From positions 5,146,001-5,210,000 of the forward strand of contig NZ_CP114901.1 in the NCBI RefSeq assembly GCF_027497175.1: a stretch of 64,000 nt of DNA, read 5' to 3'. Within the stretch, counting starts at the first letter, position 1. Each line of letters begins with the position of its first letter. The stretch comes from Verrucosispora sp. WMMD573. GTDB lineage: Bacteria > Actinomycetota > Actinomycetes > Mycobacteriales > Micromonosporaceae. The translations under genes were made by a program, and so were the position numbers. The notes below the pieces were generated by a model. That model saw only the letters and a program-made list of their open reading frames with translations, was not told where the DNA came from and ran no database searches. Below are positions 1 to 7,272 of the stretch, in pieces.

Positions 1-15
1 AGCAAAGTCGTCAAC

Positions 16-29
16 AGTTGCATGCAACT
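16..29. promoter_or_regulatory. Palindromic operator of the GntR regulator
   Basis: Perfect 14-bp palindrome AGTTGCATGCAACT. FadR/FCD-type GntR proteins commonly bind short TTGNATNCAA-like palindromes, and this one lies 30 bp upstream of the gntR-type gene, over the expected -35 region of its promoter. The position suggests autorepression. The assignment to this regulator is inferred from position and motif type. Confidence 0.6.
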
Positions 30-46
30 TGTGCAATGGCATGCGT

Positions 47-52
47 TAGGGT
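47..52 (+). promoter_or_regulatory. -10 element TAGGGT, leaderless start for the GntR gene
   Basis: TAGGGT fits the actinobacterial TANNNT -10 consensus and is followed by exactly 6 nt and then ATG at 59. Transcription would then begin at or next to the A of the start codon. This favours ATG 59 over the in-frame GTG at 53. Confidence 0.5.
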
Positions 53-58
53 GTGGCC

Positions 59-748
59 ATGACAGTCACGGAGACGCTCGCCGATCAGGCGTACCGTCAG
101 GTCCGCGCCGCCATCGCCGCCGGTCACCTCGCAGCGGGAGCGAAGGTGACCGAGCGCGGCCTGGCAGAACGCCTGGCGATCAGCCCCACCCCGGTCCGCG
201 AGGCGCTGCGACGGCTGGAATCCGACGGGCTGATCGAACGGATCGGGCCGCGTACCGTGCTGGTCGCCGAGATCCGTGACGCCGCCATCGACGACCTCGC
301 CGAGGTGGAGGTCGGCCTACGCGGGCTGGTCGCCCGGTTCGCCGCCCGGCACGCCACGGCCGACCAGCTCGACGCCCTCGACGAGATCCTCGACCGGGCC
401 GACGACCTGCTGATCCTGCTCAAGGAGCGCCGCGCCCAGCGCCTGCCGACCGAGCGGCACCTCACCGCCCTGCTCGACACCATGGTGGAGTTCAACGAGA
501 CGGTGAACGCCTGCGCCCACAACCCGGTCCTCGTCCGGATGCTCGACCAGAGCCGGGTGTTCACCCGCCCGCAGCGGCGGGAACTGCTGTTGCAGCGGGT
601 GGCCGAGGACGACACCTTCGGCATGGAGCGTTACACCAGCCACCGCGCCCTGGTCCGGGCACTGCGGACCGGCGACTCCGCCGCCGCCGAACGCATCGCT
701 ATCGCCGACGCCCAGGGCGGCCTCGACGCGCTGCGGAGGGCCCGATGA
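59..748 (+). CDS. GntR family transcriptional regulator (FCD type)
   Basis: Predicted DNA-binding repressor of 229 aa. The N-terminal winged helix spans about residues 5-70 and carries the classical recognition stretch PTPVREALRRLESDGLI. The remainder is an all-helical, metal- or acid-binding effector domain of FCD type, ending in the usual H-x-x-L-x-x-A-L-x-x-G-D motif. It overlaps the next gene by 4 bp (ATGA), so the two are co-transcribed, and the dehydrogenase substrate is a plausible inducer. ATG 59 is chosen over GTG 53 because a TAGGGT -10 lies 6 nt upstream. A palindromic operator at 16-29 suggests autoregulation. The family is clear; the ligand is inferred. Confidence 0.88.
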   Translation: MTVTETLADQAYRQVRAAIAAGHLAAGAKVTERGLAERLAISPTPVREALRRLESDGLIERIGPRTVLVAEIRDAAIDDLAEVEVGLRGLVARFAARHATADQLDALDEILDRADDLLILLKERRAQRLPTERHLTALLDTMVEFNETVNACAHNPVLVRMLDQSRVFTRPQRRELLLQRVAEDDTFGMERYTSHRALVRALRTGDSAAAERIAIADAQGGLDALRRAR

Positions 749-1824
749 ACCACCGGATCGCCGTCATCCCCGGCGACGGGATCGGCAAGGAGGTCGTACC
801 GGCCGGGATCGAGGCCCTGGAGGCGACCGCCGGACGCTTCGGCCTGCGGCTGGAGTTCACCGACTTCGGCTTCGCCAGCGCCGACTACTGGCAGCGGCAC
901 CAGCGGATGCTCCCGGCCGACTGGGAGGAGACGCTGCGCGCCTTCGACGCCATCTACTTCGGCGCGGTCGGCTGGCCCGCCGTGGTGCCCGACCACATCT
1001 CGCTCTGGGGCAGCCTGCTCCAGTTCCGGCGCACCTTCGACCAGTTCGTGAACCTGCGCCCCTGCCGCCTCATGCCCGGCGTCCGCAGCCCACTCGCCGA
1101 CCGCGCGCCCGGCGACATCGACTTCCTGGTGGTCCGCGAGAACACCGAGGGCGAATACTCCAGCGTCGGCGGGCGCATCTTCGAGGGCACCGACCGGGAA
1201 ACCGTGCTCCAGGAGACGGTGATGACCCGGATCGGCGTCGACCGGGTGCTGCGCTTCGCCTTCGAGCAGGCACTGAACCGCCCGCGACAACACCTGACCT
1301 CAGCCACCAAGAGCAACGGCATCGCCATCTCGATGCCGTACTGGGACGAGCGGGTGGCGGCGATGGGCGAGCAGTTTCCCCGCGTACGGGTCGACAAGTT
1401 CCACATCGACGCCCTCGCCGCCCAGTTCGTACTGCACCCCGAATGGTTTGACGTGGTCGTCGCCAGCAACCTCTTCGGTGACATCCTCTCCGACCTCGGC
1501 CCGGCCTGCACCGGCACGCTCGGCATCGCGCCGAGCGCCAACATCAACCCTGACCGCCACCACCCGAGCCTCTTCGAACCGGTGCACGGCTCCGCACCGG
1601 ACATCGCCGGCCAGGGCATCGCCAACCCGATCGGCCAGATCTGGTGCGGCTCGATGATGCTGGACCACCTCGGCCATCCCGAGGCCGCCGCCCATCTCCT
1701 CGGTGCCATCGAGGACGTCCTGGCGCTCGGGCCGAAGGAGGCGCCCCTCACCCCCGACCTGCACGGCACCGGCACCACCGCCGAACTGGGCCACGCGATC
1801 GCCGAACGCGTCCGCGAACGCTGA
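745..1824 (+). CDS. Tartrate dehydrogenase / D-malate dehydrogenase (decarboxylating) family
   Basis: NAD-dependent beta-decarboxylating dehydrogenase of 359 aa, from the isocitrate/isopropylmalate dehydrogenase superfamily. The N-terminus IAVIPGDGIGKEV and the metal/substrate signature NLFGDILSDLGPACTG are intact, followed by the cofactor loop with FEPVHGSAPDIAG. Features such as GAVGWPAVVPDHISLWG and VRENTEGEYSSVGGR match the tartrate dehydrogenase/D-malate dehydrogenase branch (TtuC/DmlA-like) rather than LeuB. The likely reaction is oxidation of tartrate, D-malate or a related 2-hydroxydiacid in the cytoplasm, with decarboxylation for D-malate. The start overlaps the upstream regulator stop, implying translational coupling. 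The exact substrate cannot be read from sequence. Confidence 0.88.
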   Translation: MNHRIAVIPGDGIGKEVVPAGIEALEATAGRFGLRLEFTDFGFASADYWQRHQRMLPADWEETLRAFDAIYFGAVGWPAVVPDHISLWGSLLQFRRTFDQFVNLRPCRLMPGVRSPLADRAPGDIDFLVVRENTEGEYSSVGGRIFEGTDRETVLQETVMTRIGVDRVLRFAFEQALNRPRQHLTSATKSNGIAISMPYWDERVAAMGEQFPRVRVDKFHIDALAAQFVLHPEWFDVVVASNLFGDILSDLGPACTGTLGIAPSANINPDRHHPSLFEPVHGSAPDIAGQGIANPIGQIWCGSMMLDHLGHPEAAAHLLGAIEDVLALGPKEAPLTPDLHGTGTTAELGHAIAERVRER

Positions 1825-1869
1825 ATGCGGTCCGCGCTTGCCGGAGATCAGCGGCGCTTCCCGTGCGGT

Positions 1870-1889
1870 CCCGCATCGTCCCATGCGGG
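1870..1889. terminator. Hairpin between convergent genes
   Basis: CCCGCAT-N6-ATGCGGG, 7-bp arms, directly beside the stop codon of the minus-strand TOPRIM gene and 46 bp after the dehydrogenase stop. It may end both transcripts. There is no U-tract, as is usual in this kind of genome. Confidence 0.5.
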
Positions 1890-2555
1890 TCACACGTCGG
1901 CGAGCAGCGCGTCGAGGGGTCGGGGCACGGTGTCGCGGGCGATGGCGGCCTCGACGAGCAGGCGGGCGTAGCGCAGGTTGCGGCGTGAACTGCTGCGCAG
2001 GAACCGCCACAGCTGCGCGTCGGGATCCCGACCGCGCCAGGCGGGCTGGCTCTGGAACCCACGGAACAGCCGCAGCTCGCCCTGGGCCTCGAAGAGGGCT
2101 TCGACATCCGCGCTGCCGACGGCACGGATCAGCTCGTCCTCCAGGTCGTCGACGCAGACCTGGAACCCGAGTTGCGCCATTTCAGCTCGACTGCGAGGCG
2201 TACCGACACCCGCCTCGGTCAGCCCACGCCGGAAGATCTCCTCCTCCCGCAGGTCGCAGAGGCCGGCGAGGCGCAAACCGGTCCCGGGTGGTCCCAGCCT
2301 GGTCAGGAAGCGACCGATCGCGTGGGCCCCGCCGATCGGAACGATGACGATCCGTTCGGCGGCGAGATCGCGGCCACGACCGGCCGCCAGCGTCTCCAGG
2401 GCGATCTGGTCGCTGATGCCCTCCACGAGCACCGCGGCCGCGGCCGACTCGGCCTGCGCCAGGGCCCGGGCGGTGGCCTGCATCGATGCGGCATTGCCGC
2501 CCAACGGTCCGTCCAGACCGATCGGGGCCGGCTCGCGACGCGAGGTGACATCCAT
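1890..2555 (-). CDS. TOPRIM domain protein (OLD-nuclease-like), unknown function
   Basis: Small 221-aa protein built around a TOPRIM fold. VLVEGISDQIAL (Glu45, Ser-Asp 48-49) is the first acidic motif, and GLCDLREEEIFRRGL near residues 98-112 is the second; only Asp101 of the usual DxD is present, followed by Arg103 and Glu104. TOPRIM folds in OLD nucleases, topoisomerases and primases bind Mg2+ and act on DNA or RNA, but this protein lacks the ATPase domain of OLD proteins. Start ATG 2555 follows a strong GGGGGAGG site. It is divergent from rph, and a possible minus-strand promoter uses part of the RAE (2643-2671), so it may respond to rifamycins. No function can be assigned beyond the domain. 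Confidence 0.72.
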   Translation of the reverse strand: MDVTSRREPAPIGLDGPLGGNAASMQATARALAQAESAAAAVLVEGISDQIALETLAAGRGRDLAAERIVIVPIGGAHAIGRFLTRLGPPGTGLRLAGLCDLREEEIFRRGLTEAGVGTPRSRAEMAQLGFQVCVDDLEDELIRAVGSADVEALFEAQGELRLFRGFQSQPAWRGRDPDAQLWRFLRSSSRRNLRYARLLVEAAIARDTVPRPLDALLADV

Positions 2556-2642
2556 GGTGGGCCTCCCCCGTCCGGTCGGCGGTGGAGCCCCGCGACGGGC
2601 AACAAAGACAAAGGCAGAGAGTCACCTCCCTGCCACTCCTAA

Positions 2643-2671
2643 CGTATAGCGCACCGGGGGGCTTGTGGCAA
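2643..2671 (-). promoter_or_regulatory. Candidate divergent promoter TTGCCA-N17-TATACG
   Basis: On the minus strand TTGCCA (2671-2666), inside the RAE, is separated by exactly 17 bp from TATACG (2648-2643). This reads toward the TOPRIM gene with a leader of about 80 nt. It is a motif match only. If real, the RAE lies over the -35 of both divergent promoters. Confidence 0.45.
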
Positions 2672-2676
2672 GACCC
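2658..2676. promoter_or_regulatory. Rifamycin-associated element (RAE)
   Basis: GGGGCTTGTGGCAAGACCC, a 19-bp near-palindrome matching the RAE known upstream of rifamycin-inactivating genes in actinomycetes (consensus close to GGGGCTTGCGNCAAGGCCC), with two deviations. It lies 60 bp before the rph start codon. The RAE is known to be needed for rifamycin-induced expression. A TTGTGG (2663-2668) inside it could act as the -35 for rph, with a weak CAGAAT at 2688-2693 as -10. Confidence 0.85.
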
Positions 2677-2736
2677 GGGTTCTGCCGCAGAATCGTCGGC
2701 CGGACACGGTACCGACGAAGAAACGGGGAGCACATC

Positions 2737-5388
2737 GTGCGGGAGCTGTCGACGTACGAGACGACCGGGCAGTACGTGTTGGGCCTGCACGACATCGACG
2801 AGACACAGCTCGGAGTCGTGGGCGGTAAGGGGGCCCACCTGGGCGTGCTGACGCGGATCAACGGCCTGGGGGTGCCGGCCGGCTGCTGCGTGACCACGGC
2901 AGCGTTCCGACGGGTCATGGCCGAAGTGCCATCAATGGACAAGCGACTCGACCAGCTGGCGCGGCTGGACCCAGACGACCGGGACGCGATCCGGGCGTGC
3001 AGCGCCGAGATCCGGCACGCCATCGAGGCCGTCCCCGTGCCGGTCGAGGTGGCGGCGGCGATCTCCGGCGCCGTCGACGAACTCGACGGGCAGGCCGCGT
3101 ACGCCGTCCGGTCCAGCGCGACCGCCGAGGACCTGCCGACGGCCTCCTTCGCCGGTCAGCACGACACGTACCTGAACGTGCTGGGCGCGGCCGCGGTCGT
3201 CCAGCACGTCCGCCGGTGCTGGGCGTCGCTGTTCAGCGAGCGTGCGGTGGCCTACCGCCAGCGCAACGGCGTCGACCACCGTACGGTCGGAATGGCTGTT
3301 GTCGTGCAGCGCATGGTCTTCCCGGACGCGGCCGGCGTCCTGTTCACCGCCGACCCGGTCACCGGCAACCGGAATGTCTCCTCCGTGGATGCCAGCTACG
3401 GCCTCGGCGAGGCTCTGGTCTCCGGCCTGGTGAACCCGGACGTGTTCACGGTGCGCGACGGCGAGATCGTCGGCCGGGCGGTCGCCACCAAACAGCGGGC
3501 CCTCCACGCCCTCCCCGACGGCGGTACGCGGGAACAGGCGATCGACCCGCAGCGGCGGGAGCAACCGACTCTGACGGACACCCAGGTCGTGCGGCTCGCG
3601 CAGCTCGGGCGGCGGATCGAGGCACATTTCGGCTGCCCGCAGGACATCGAGTGGTGCCTGGTCGGCGACGCCTTCCAGATCGTGCAGAGCCGGCCCATCA
3701 CGACGCTGTTCCCTGTCCCGGCAACCGGCGACCAGGACAACCACGTCTACGTCTCGGTCGGCCATCAGCAGATGATGACCGATGCCATGAAGCCGCTGGG
3801 ACTGTCGATGTGGCAGTTGACGGCCATGGCGCCCATGCAGGCGGCCGGCGGCAGGCTCTTCGTCGACGTCACCCAGCGGCTGGCCTCCCCCGCGACCCGC
3901 GCTCCCCTGCTGGAGATCATGGGTAAGGGCGACCCGCTGGTCAGGGATGCGCTGGAGACCATCCTCGCCCGCCCCGACTTCATTCCGACGCGGCCGGACC
4001 CAGCCGCCCCGACACGGCCCGACGCGCGGACCGGTGGCGCACCGGCCGCCGGCCCGGCGGTCACTGCGATCGACACGGACCCGGCCATCGTCGCCGGACT
4101 GGTCGAGCGCAGCCAAGCCTCCATCACCGTCCTGCGGCGCGACATCCGGACGCAGACCGGCACGGCGTTGTTCGACTTCCTGGCAACCGCGTTCCAGGAG
4201 CACAAACGAGTCCTCAGTGACCCGCTGAGCATGCAGGCGATCATGGCGGGGATGGATGCCACCTGGTGGCTCAACGACCACCTCTGCACGTGGCTGGGCG
4301 AGAAGAACGCAGCCGACACGCTGACCCTCTCCGCCCCCGGCAATGTGACGTCGGAGATGGGGCTGGCGCTGCTCGACGTCGCCGATGTGATCCGCCCCTA
4401 CCCCGAGGTGGTGGCGTTCCTGCATGACGTCGAGAGTGAGAGCTTCCTCGACGAGTTGCCCAGGCTGCCCGGCGGCACCGAGGCGCGCCAGGCCATCGAG
4501 GCGTACCTCGACCGGTACGGCATGCGCTGCGTCGGCGAGATCGACATCACCAGGCCACGGTGGCGCGAACGTCCCACCACGCTGCTGCCGGTGCTGCTGG
4601 AACACGTCCGGCACGCCGAGCCGGGTGCCGCGGAGCGTCGTTTCGAGCATGGCCGGCAGGCTGCGGAGCAGAAGACACGTGAGGTGCTGTCCCGGCTGCG
4701 GGCCCTGCCGGACGGGGAGCGAAAGGCGACCGAGACCAGGCGGATGATCGACCGGGTCCGAACCTTCGCCGGCTATCGGGAGTACCCGAAGTACGACATC
4801 ATCAGCCGCTACTTCCTTTACAAGCAGGCCCTACTGGCCGAGGCCGAACGTCTCGTCGAGGCACGGGTGATCCGCGAGAAGGAGGACGTCTTCTTCCTCA
4901 CCTTCGGTGAGTTCCACGACGCCGTACGCACCAACCACGTCGACGATCGGCTCATCCGGCAGCGCCGGGAGGAGTTCCGGTCGCACCAGGCGCTCCGGCC
5001 ACCCCGGGTGCTCACCTCGGAGGGTGAGGCCGTCACCGGGTCGTACCGACGCGACGACGTGCCGGCCGGTGCCCTGGTCGGTCTGTCGGTCTCCAGCGGC
5101 ACCGTGGAAGGACGCGCCCGGGTCATCCTGGACCTGGGCCGAGCCGATCTCGAACCGGGCGACATCCTCGTCACCACCCACACCGATCCCAGTTGGACGC
5201 CCCTGTTCGTCGCGGTCGCCGGCCTGGTGACGGAGGTCGGCGGACAGATGACCCACGGCGCGGTGATCGCCCGGGAGTACGGCCTGCCAGCCGTGGTCGG
5301 GGTGGCGGACGCCACCCGGCTGATCCCCGACCGGCAACTGATCCGCGTGCACGCCACCGACGGGTACGTGGAGATCCTGCCCCGATAG
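2737..5388 (+). CDS. rph: Rifamycin-inactivating phosphotransferase
   Basis: Cytoplasmic dikinase-like enzyme of 883 aa that uses ATP to phosphorylate the ansa-chain C21 hydroxyl of rifamycins, giving resistance. Domain order: N-terminal ATP-grasp domain with LHDIDETQLGVVGGKGAHLG and the AVRSSATAEDLPTASFAGQ nucleotide-binding stretch, a central rifamycin-binding domain, and a C-terminal swivelling His domain with catalytic His840 in GGQMTHGAVIAREYGLPAVVG. Length matches the Rph family (about 865-890 aa). GTG 2737 is taken as start because CGGGGAG lies 6 nt upstream and an upstream in-frame GTG at 2665 falls inside the RAE. Regulation by rifamycins through the RAE is expected. Confidence 0.94.
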   Translation: MRELSTYETTGQYVLGLHDIDETQLGVVGGKGAHLGVLTRINGLGVPAGCCVTTAAFRRVMAEVPSMDKRLDQLARLDPDDRDAIRACSAEIRHAIEAVPVPVEVAAAISGAVDELDGQAAYAVRSSATAEDLPTASFAGQHDTYLNVLGAAAVVQHVRRCWASLFSERAVAYRQRNGVDHRTVGMAVVVQRMVFPDAAGVLFTADPVTGNRNVSSVDASYGLGEALVSGLVNPDVFTVRDGEIVGRAVATKQRALHALPDGGTREQAIDPQRREQPTLTDTQVVRLAQLGRRIEAHFGCPQDIEWCLVGDAFQIVQSRPITTLFPVPATGDQDNHVYVSVGHQQMMTDAMKPLGLSMWQLTAMAPMQAAGGRLFVDVTQRLASPATRAPLLEIMGKGDPLVRDALETILARPDFIPTRPDPAAPTRPDARTGGAPAAGPAVTAIDTDPAIVAGLVERSQASITVLRRDIRTQTGTALFDFLATAFQEHKRVLSDPLSMQAIMAGMDATWWLNDHLCTWLGEKNAADTLTLSAPGNVTSEMGLALLDVADVIRPYPEVVAFLHDVESESFLDELPRLPGGTEARQAIEAYLDRYGMRCVGEIDITRPRWRERPTTLLPVLLEHVRHAEPGAAERRFEHGRQAAEQKTREVLSRLRALPDGERKATETRRMIDRVRTFAGYREYPKYDIISRYFLYKQALLAEAERLVEARVIREKEDVFFLTFGEFHDAVRTNHVDDRLIRQRREEFRSHQALRPPRVLTSEGEAVTGSYRRDDVPAGALVGLSVSSGTVEGRARVILDLGRADLEPGDILVTTHTDPSWTPLFVAVAGLVTEVGGQMTHGAVIAREYGLPAVVGVADATRLIPDRQLIRVHATDGYVEILPR

Positions 5389-5516
5389 ACGCCCTCCCCG
5401 ATGGGTCGCGGGCTCAGTACATCTCGTCAGCCGCCGGGCCGGGATCGGCCTGGACATCGTGCGCGTCATGGTGGGCGATGGTTGACCACCGCCTGAACGG
5501 AGCCGTCCCGCTGTCC

Positions 5517-6281
5517 TCAGGCGGCAGTCAGGCCACCGTCGATCGCGAGTGCCGCCCCGGTGATGAACGCGGCCTCGTCGCTGAGCAGGAAGGCCACGAA
5601 TGCGGCAATCTCCGCTGATTGCCCGACGCGTCCAACCGGGTGCATCGCACCGGCGGCACGGATGGCCTCCGCCGCGTTCGGGCCCATCGCGCCACGCAGC
5701 AACGGTGTGTCGACACCGCCGGTGACCAGGGCGTTGATCCGCACTCCAGCCGCGGCAGTGTCGAGTGCCGCAGACCGGGTGAGCCCGACGACGCCGTGTT
5801 TGGCGGCGCTGTAGGCGGACATGCCAGCGGCACCGGTGACACCCACGTTGGAGGCGTTGTTCACGATCGCTCCGCCACCGGCGGCCTGCAGCGCCGGAAT
5901 CTGGTACTTCAGCCCGAAGAAGACGCTGTTGAGGTTGAGTGCCAGCTCGGCATCCCACGCGTCGTGGTCGATCGCGGTGACCGGACCGATCGCGGTCGCG
6001 GCGCCCACGTTGTTGAATGCGCCGTCGAGCCGACCGTAGTGGTCGACCGTCCGCTGGACCAGTCGCCGCACCTCGGCGTCGACTGTCACATCGGTCGGCA
6101 CGAACATGACATCTCTTCCGGCCGCGTGCAGTTCGGCGACAAACGCGTTACCCGCGCCCTCTCCACGTGCCGCCAGGACGACCTTGGCGCCTTCTGCGGC
6201 GACGCGCTCCACGACGGCACGCCCCATGCCCGAGGTGGCACCGGTGACCAGAATGACCTTGTCCGCAAAACGCATGGACAT
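5517..6281 (-). CDS. SDR family oxidoreductase
   Basis: Classical short-chain dehydrogenase/reductase of 254 aa. TGATSGMG (13-20) is the dinucleotide-binding loop, NNVG (90-93) replaces the common NNAG, and Ser144, Tyr157 and Lys161 (YSAAK) form the catalytic set. The C-terminal AFLLSDEAAFITGAALAIDGG is typical of glucose-1-dehydrogenase/3-oxoacyl-reductase-like SDRs. The substrate is unknown. It lies 103 bp downstream of a TetR gene on the same strand, probably in one transcript, so it is a likely target of that regulator and could detoxify a carbonyl compound or small ligand. Confidence 0.85.
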   Translation of the reverse strand: MSMRFADKVILVTGATSGMGRAVVERVAAEGAKVVLAARGEGAGNAFVAELHAAGRDVMFVPTDVTVDAEVRRLVQRTVDHYGRLDGAFNNVGAATAIGPVTAIDHDAWDAELALNLNSVFFGLKYQIPALQAAGGGAIVNNASNVGVTGAAGMSAYSAAKHGVVGLTRSAALDTAAAGVRINALVTGGVDTPLLRGAMGPNAAEAIRAAGAMHPVGRVGQSAEIAAFVAFLLSDEAAFITGAALAIDGGLTAA

Positions 6282-6384
6282 GGTTGATCCTCATCTCTCG
6301 TTGGTTGATCTGCTCACGTAGGGAGCAGTGACAAAGCGCCGCGCGGTCAGCCGCGCCGCGCGGGAATCTCCAGGTGCAGTTCGG

Positions 6385-7011
6385 TCAACCGGCCGGGCGC
6401 ACCTGCGGCCCCGGCCCGTCGAGCGTGGTATGTCCCGGGGCGCGCATTCCGTCCAGCAGGATGGTGATGACCCGACGCCACCCATCGGGTCCGGCGTCGA
6501 CCCCGAGGCAGTGGTCGGTGTCCAGGGCGGAGCGGGAGCAGATCATGATGTCCTGCCAGGTCACGTCCGCGCGTAGGTAGCCCGCCACGCGCGCCCGCTC
6601 GGTCAGGCGTACCAGGGCGTCCTGTAGCGCGGCGGTCCGCTGCGCGAGTTCGGGCGATGGCGGCCGTTCGCACGCCGCGGTCACCTCGGCCAGTCCGCGA
6701 CTGTCCCGGTGCGCCCCGGCCAACTCCATCACGAACTCCACCAGACCGTCCCATGGATCAACGCGCTCCAGGCAAACTTCTGCTGCCTCGCACAGTTCGT
6801 CGTACAGCCCGAGCACCACGTAGTCGAGCAGCGCCTCCTTGGTGCCGAAGCGCCGGTACAGGGTGCCCACCCCCACGCCCGCCGCGGTTGCGATGTCCAG
6901 GGCCGAGACATCGAGCCCACGGGCGGCGATCGCTTCACGAGTGGCGACGATCAACTGGCGTCGGTTCTGCTGTGCGTCGGCGCGGGTCCCCGACGGGCCA
7001 AGATCGCTCAT
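6385..7011 (-). CDS. TetR/AcrR family transcriptional regulator
   Basis: Repressor of 208 aa. The N-terminal HTH (about residues 17-62) contains ALDIATAAGVGVGTLYRRFGTKEALLDYV, the signature helix-turn-helix of the family. The ligand-binding C-terminal domain resembles the group often placed next to SDR genes. Two inverted repeats sharing the half-site GCGGACG or CGGACG lie 43-103 bp upstream, which is strong support for autoregulation. The SDR gene downstream is the likely co-regulated target. Confidence 0.88.
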   Translation of the reverse strand: MSDLGPSGTRADAQQNRRQLIVATREAIAARGLDVSALDIATAAGVGVGTLYRRFGTKEALLDYVVLGLYDELCEAAEVCLERVDPWDGLVEFVMELAGAHRDSRGLAEVTAACERPPSPELAQRTAALQDALVRLTERARVAGYLRADVTWQDIMICSRSALDTDHCLGVDAGPDGWRRVITILLDGMRAPGHTTLDGPGPQVRPAG

Positions 7012-7053
7012 GATGCACCTCCATCCGCGCCCGGCCTGGGGGCGATCGTCAAA

Positions 7054-7070
7054 CGGACGACCATCGTCCG
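7054..7070. promoter_or_regulatory. TetR operator 1
   Basis: CGGACGA-CCA-TCGTCCG, perfect 7-bp arms. It lies just downstream of the expected transcription start of tetR and shares its half-site with the second operator at 7088-7114. Confidence 0.65.
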
Positions 7071-7087
7071 CTTGACCGAAGCGTATC

Positions 7088-7114
7088 CCAAGCGGACGAG
7101 AACCGTCCGCTTGG
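7088..7114. promoter_or_regulatory. TetR operator 2
   Basis: Inverted repeat with 11-bp perfect arms (CCAAGCGGACG and its complement) around a 5-nt spacer. On the minus strand a TACGCT hexamer (7085-7080) lies between the two operators as a candidate -10, so this site covers the -35 of the tetR-SDR promoter. Confidence 0.7.
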
Positions 7115-7217
7115 CGAGGGCAGCGGACACGTGACGCTGGCTACTCGCCGGGAGATCGACACCCTGCCGAAGGGCCACGACGAGCCCGACTCCTGACCAT
7201 CCGGCCAGCGCACGGGT

Positions 7218-7250
7218 GCCCCGGGTGCCGCCCGGCGCGGCACCCGGGGC
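7218..7250. terminator. Terminator of the GH1/ABC operon
   Basis: 14-bp perfect GC stem (GCCCCGGGTGCCGC and its complement) with loop CCGGC, 23 bp beyond the GH1 stop codon on the minus strand. Confidence 0.75.
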
Positions 7251-7272
7251 GTCCCGGGCCCCGTCGGCCCGC

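Noticed and set aside
2665..2736. Upstream GTG start for rph
   Set aside because: It lies inside the RAE and would need a transcript covering the regulatory element; GTG 2737 has a proper ribosome-binding site.
2737..5388. Phosphoenolpyruvate synthase
   Set aside because: Same superfamily, but the central domain, N-terminal LHDIDETQLGVVGGKGAHLG and the RAE upstream point to rifamycin phosphotransferase.
5389..5516. Small gene between rph and the SDR gene
   Set aside because: Open frames here are short, lack a ribosome-binding site and show no coding bias distinct from shadow frames.
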